The notes under the pieces: model-generated
Told to the model about the DNA's origin: nothing
The model's input: the letters and a program-made list of their open reading frames with translations, nothing else
Databases searched by the model: none
Part shown: positions 6,685 to 7,195 of the stretch, piece after piece
How the letters are laid out: each line of letters begins with the position of its first letter
Position numbering within the stretch: position 1 is the first letter of the stretch
Assembly (NCBI GenBank): GCA_014378085.1
Contig: JACMOJ010000435.1
Location: forward strand, 1 to 7,195
From: Burkholderiales bacterium
Lineage (GTDB): Bacteria; Pseudomonadota; Gammaproteobacteria; Burkholderiales; Usitatibacteraceae
Direction: 5' to 3'
Length of the DNA: 7,195 nt
Translations under genes and position numbers: made by a program

Positions 6685-7195
6685 CACATCGACTCAATTC
6701 GCCAGATGCCGTCTTCGCCGCGTAATAGATAAACAAGGAAAGTGGTTTGTTGTCCGGCAACGGTGCGAACGACGACGATTTCCGCATTTTCCTCACTTGC
6801 GGTGATTACGACAGTTTCGCCGAGTTGCGCAGCGGCCAAAGCGAGATTGGCACCGAGCGCGGTGAAGACTTCTCCGTACTTGGTTTGCGCGTGCGAAAAA
6901 AACAGACTGAGCGCCGCCGTTTTGTTTCCCGCTTTCAGCCTATCTGTCAGGTTCGCATATACCGCGCGTACCATGGCAATTTGCTCCACCGCCGATTTAA
7001 CCGTCACCCGCTTCGTTGTAGAGTAAATCACTCCGCCCAACGCATCCTTTACCGTCACCCTCACCTCATAAATCCCCGGCACCGCATACGTGCAAGTGAG
7101 CGTGCCAAGTTGGGTAATATCAAGCCCCGCCCCCGGATCCTCACACTGCACAGTTGCGATCGCAAACGGCGTATTGCTCGGGTTCTCAATTGTGA
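6684..7195 (-). CDS. C-terminal part of a third large exported Ig-domain protein (start outside window)
   Basis: The frame is open to the right edge. A GTG at 7151 is internal and not the true start, since the residues before it (TIENPSNTPFAIAT) match the 749-aa paralogue exactly. The visible 170 residues hold the two-cysteine PKD-like Ig module, nearly identical to residues 601-665 of that paralogue. After it comes a more diverged small C-terminal domain with the same features: NLTDRLKAGN, a helical stretch ending TKYGEVFTALG, beta strands around AEIVVVRTV, and final DGIWRIESM. By analogy the missing N-terminal part should carry a signal peptide and a zinc phospholipase C / P1-nuclease-like domain, but this cannot be seen. 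It is the first gene of the visible minus-strand series. The small C-terminal domain resembles NTF2-like folds only loosely. Confidence 0.85.
   Translation of the reverse strand, partial: TIENPSNTPFAIATVQCEDPGAGLDITQLGTLTCTYAVPGIYEVRVTVKDALGGVIYSTTKRVTVKSAVEQIAMVRAVYANLTDRLKAGNKTAALSLFFSHAQTKYGEVFTALGANLALAAAQLGETVVITASEENAEIVVVRTVAGQQTTFLVYLLRGEDGIWRIESM
7000..7195. repeat. Direct repeat copy 2 (Ig module coding DNA), cut by window edge
   Basis: Second copy of the segment at 3923-4118, in the same orientation. The identical stretch still continues at the last base of the window, so the full repeat is longer than can be measured here. Differences change only a few residues (A to V, D to E, R to K and the IYAVV/IYSTT region). 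Confidence 0.95.

Noticed and set aside
6684..7151. GTG at 7151 as the start of a free-standing 155-aa protein
   Set aside because: The codon lies in the middle of an Ig module and the upstream frame continues to match the paralogue up to the window edge.

Overview
The window looks like a chromosomal stretch of a Gram-negative bacterium of moderate GC content. Sec-type signal peptides, a lipobox lipoprotein and a DUF1501 protein point that way. The style of the DUF1501 and phospholipase-like proteins suggests a proteobacterium, perhaps a betaproteobacterium, but the species cannot be fixed from the sequence. No RNA gene, insertion sequence, CRISPR array or phage gene was seen. Nearly all of the sequence is coding.

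Layout. Positions 1-390 (+) hold the C-terminal end of a DUF1501 protein whose start lies outside the window. Positions 391-499 are a short convergent intergenic gap containing an imperfect hairpin. Everything to the right is on the minus strand and reads right to left as one tightly packed, apparently co-transcribed cluster. In transcription order it holds: (a) the C-terminal end of a large exported Ig-domain protein (6684-7195, cut by the window edge); (b) a possible 48-codon small ORF (6538-6684); (c) a lipoprotein with a carboxypeptidase-regulatory-like domain (5882-6541); (d) a 749-residue exported protein with a zinc phospholipase C / P1-nuclease-like head, three Ig-like modules and a small C-terminal domain (3607-5856); (e) a membrane-anchored paralogue of the lipoprotein (2965-3594); (f) an 822-residue exported second zinc phospholipase C / P1-nuclease-like protein with a different C-terminal half (500-2968). 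Junctions are a 4-bp ATGA overlap (e/f), a 12-nt gap with the Shine-Dalgarno inside it and touching the upstream stop (d/e), a short gap or overlap (c/d), and TGATG and ATGA overlaps if the small ORF is real.

How the genes fit together. The cluster is built from a repeated two-gene unit: a small envelope-anchored CarboxypepD_reg-like protein followed by a large secreted putative zinc hydrolase. Two units are complete and the right-edge gene is the tail of a third large protein. The large proteins keep most zinc ligands in P1-nuclease spacing, but each complete copy is altered: one lacks the family's GH ligand, and the other has lost the end of the catalytic domain where it joins the Ig modules. 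A 196-bp segment encoding an Ig module is nearly identical between two copies, which suggests recent duplication or gene conversion. No substrate can be assigned. A secreted phosphoesterase (phospholipase or nuclease) with an envelope-bound accessory partner is the best-supported reading.
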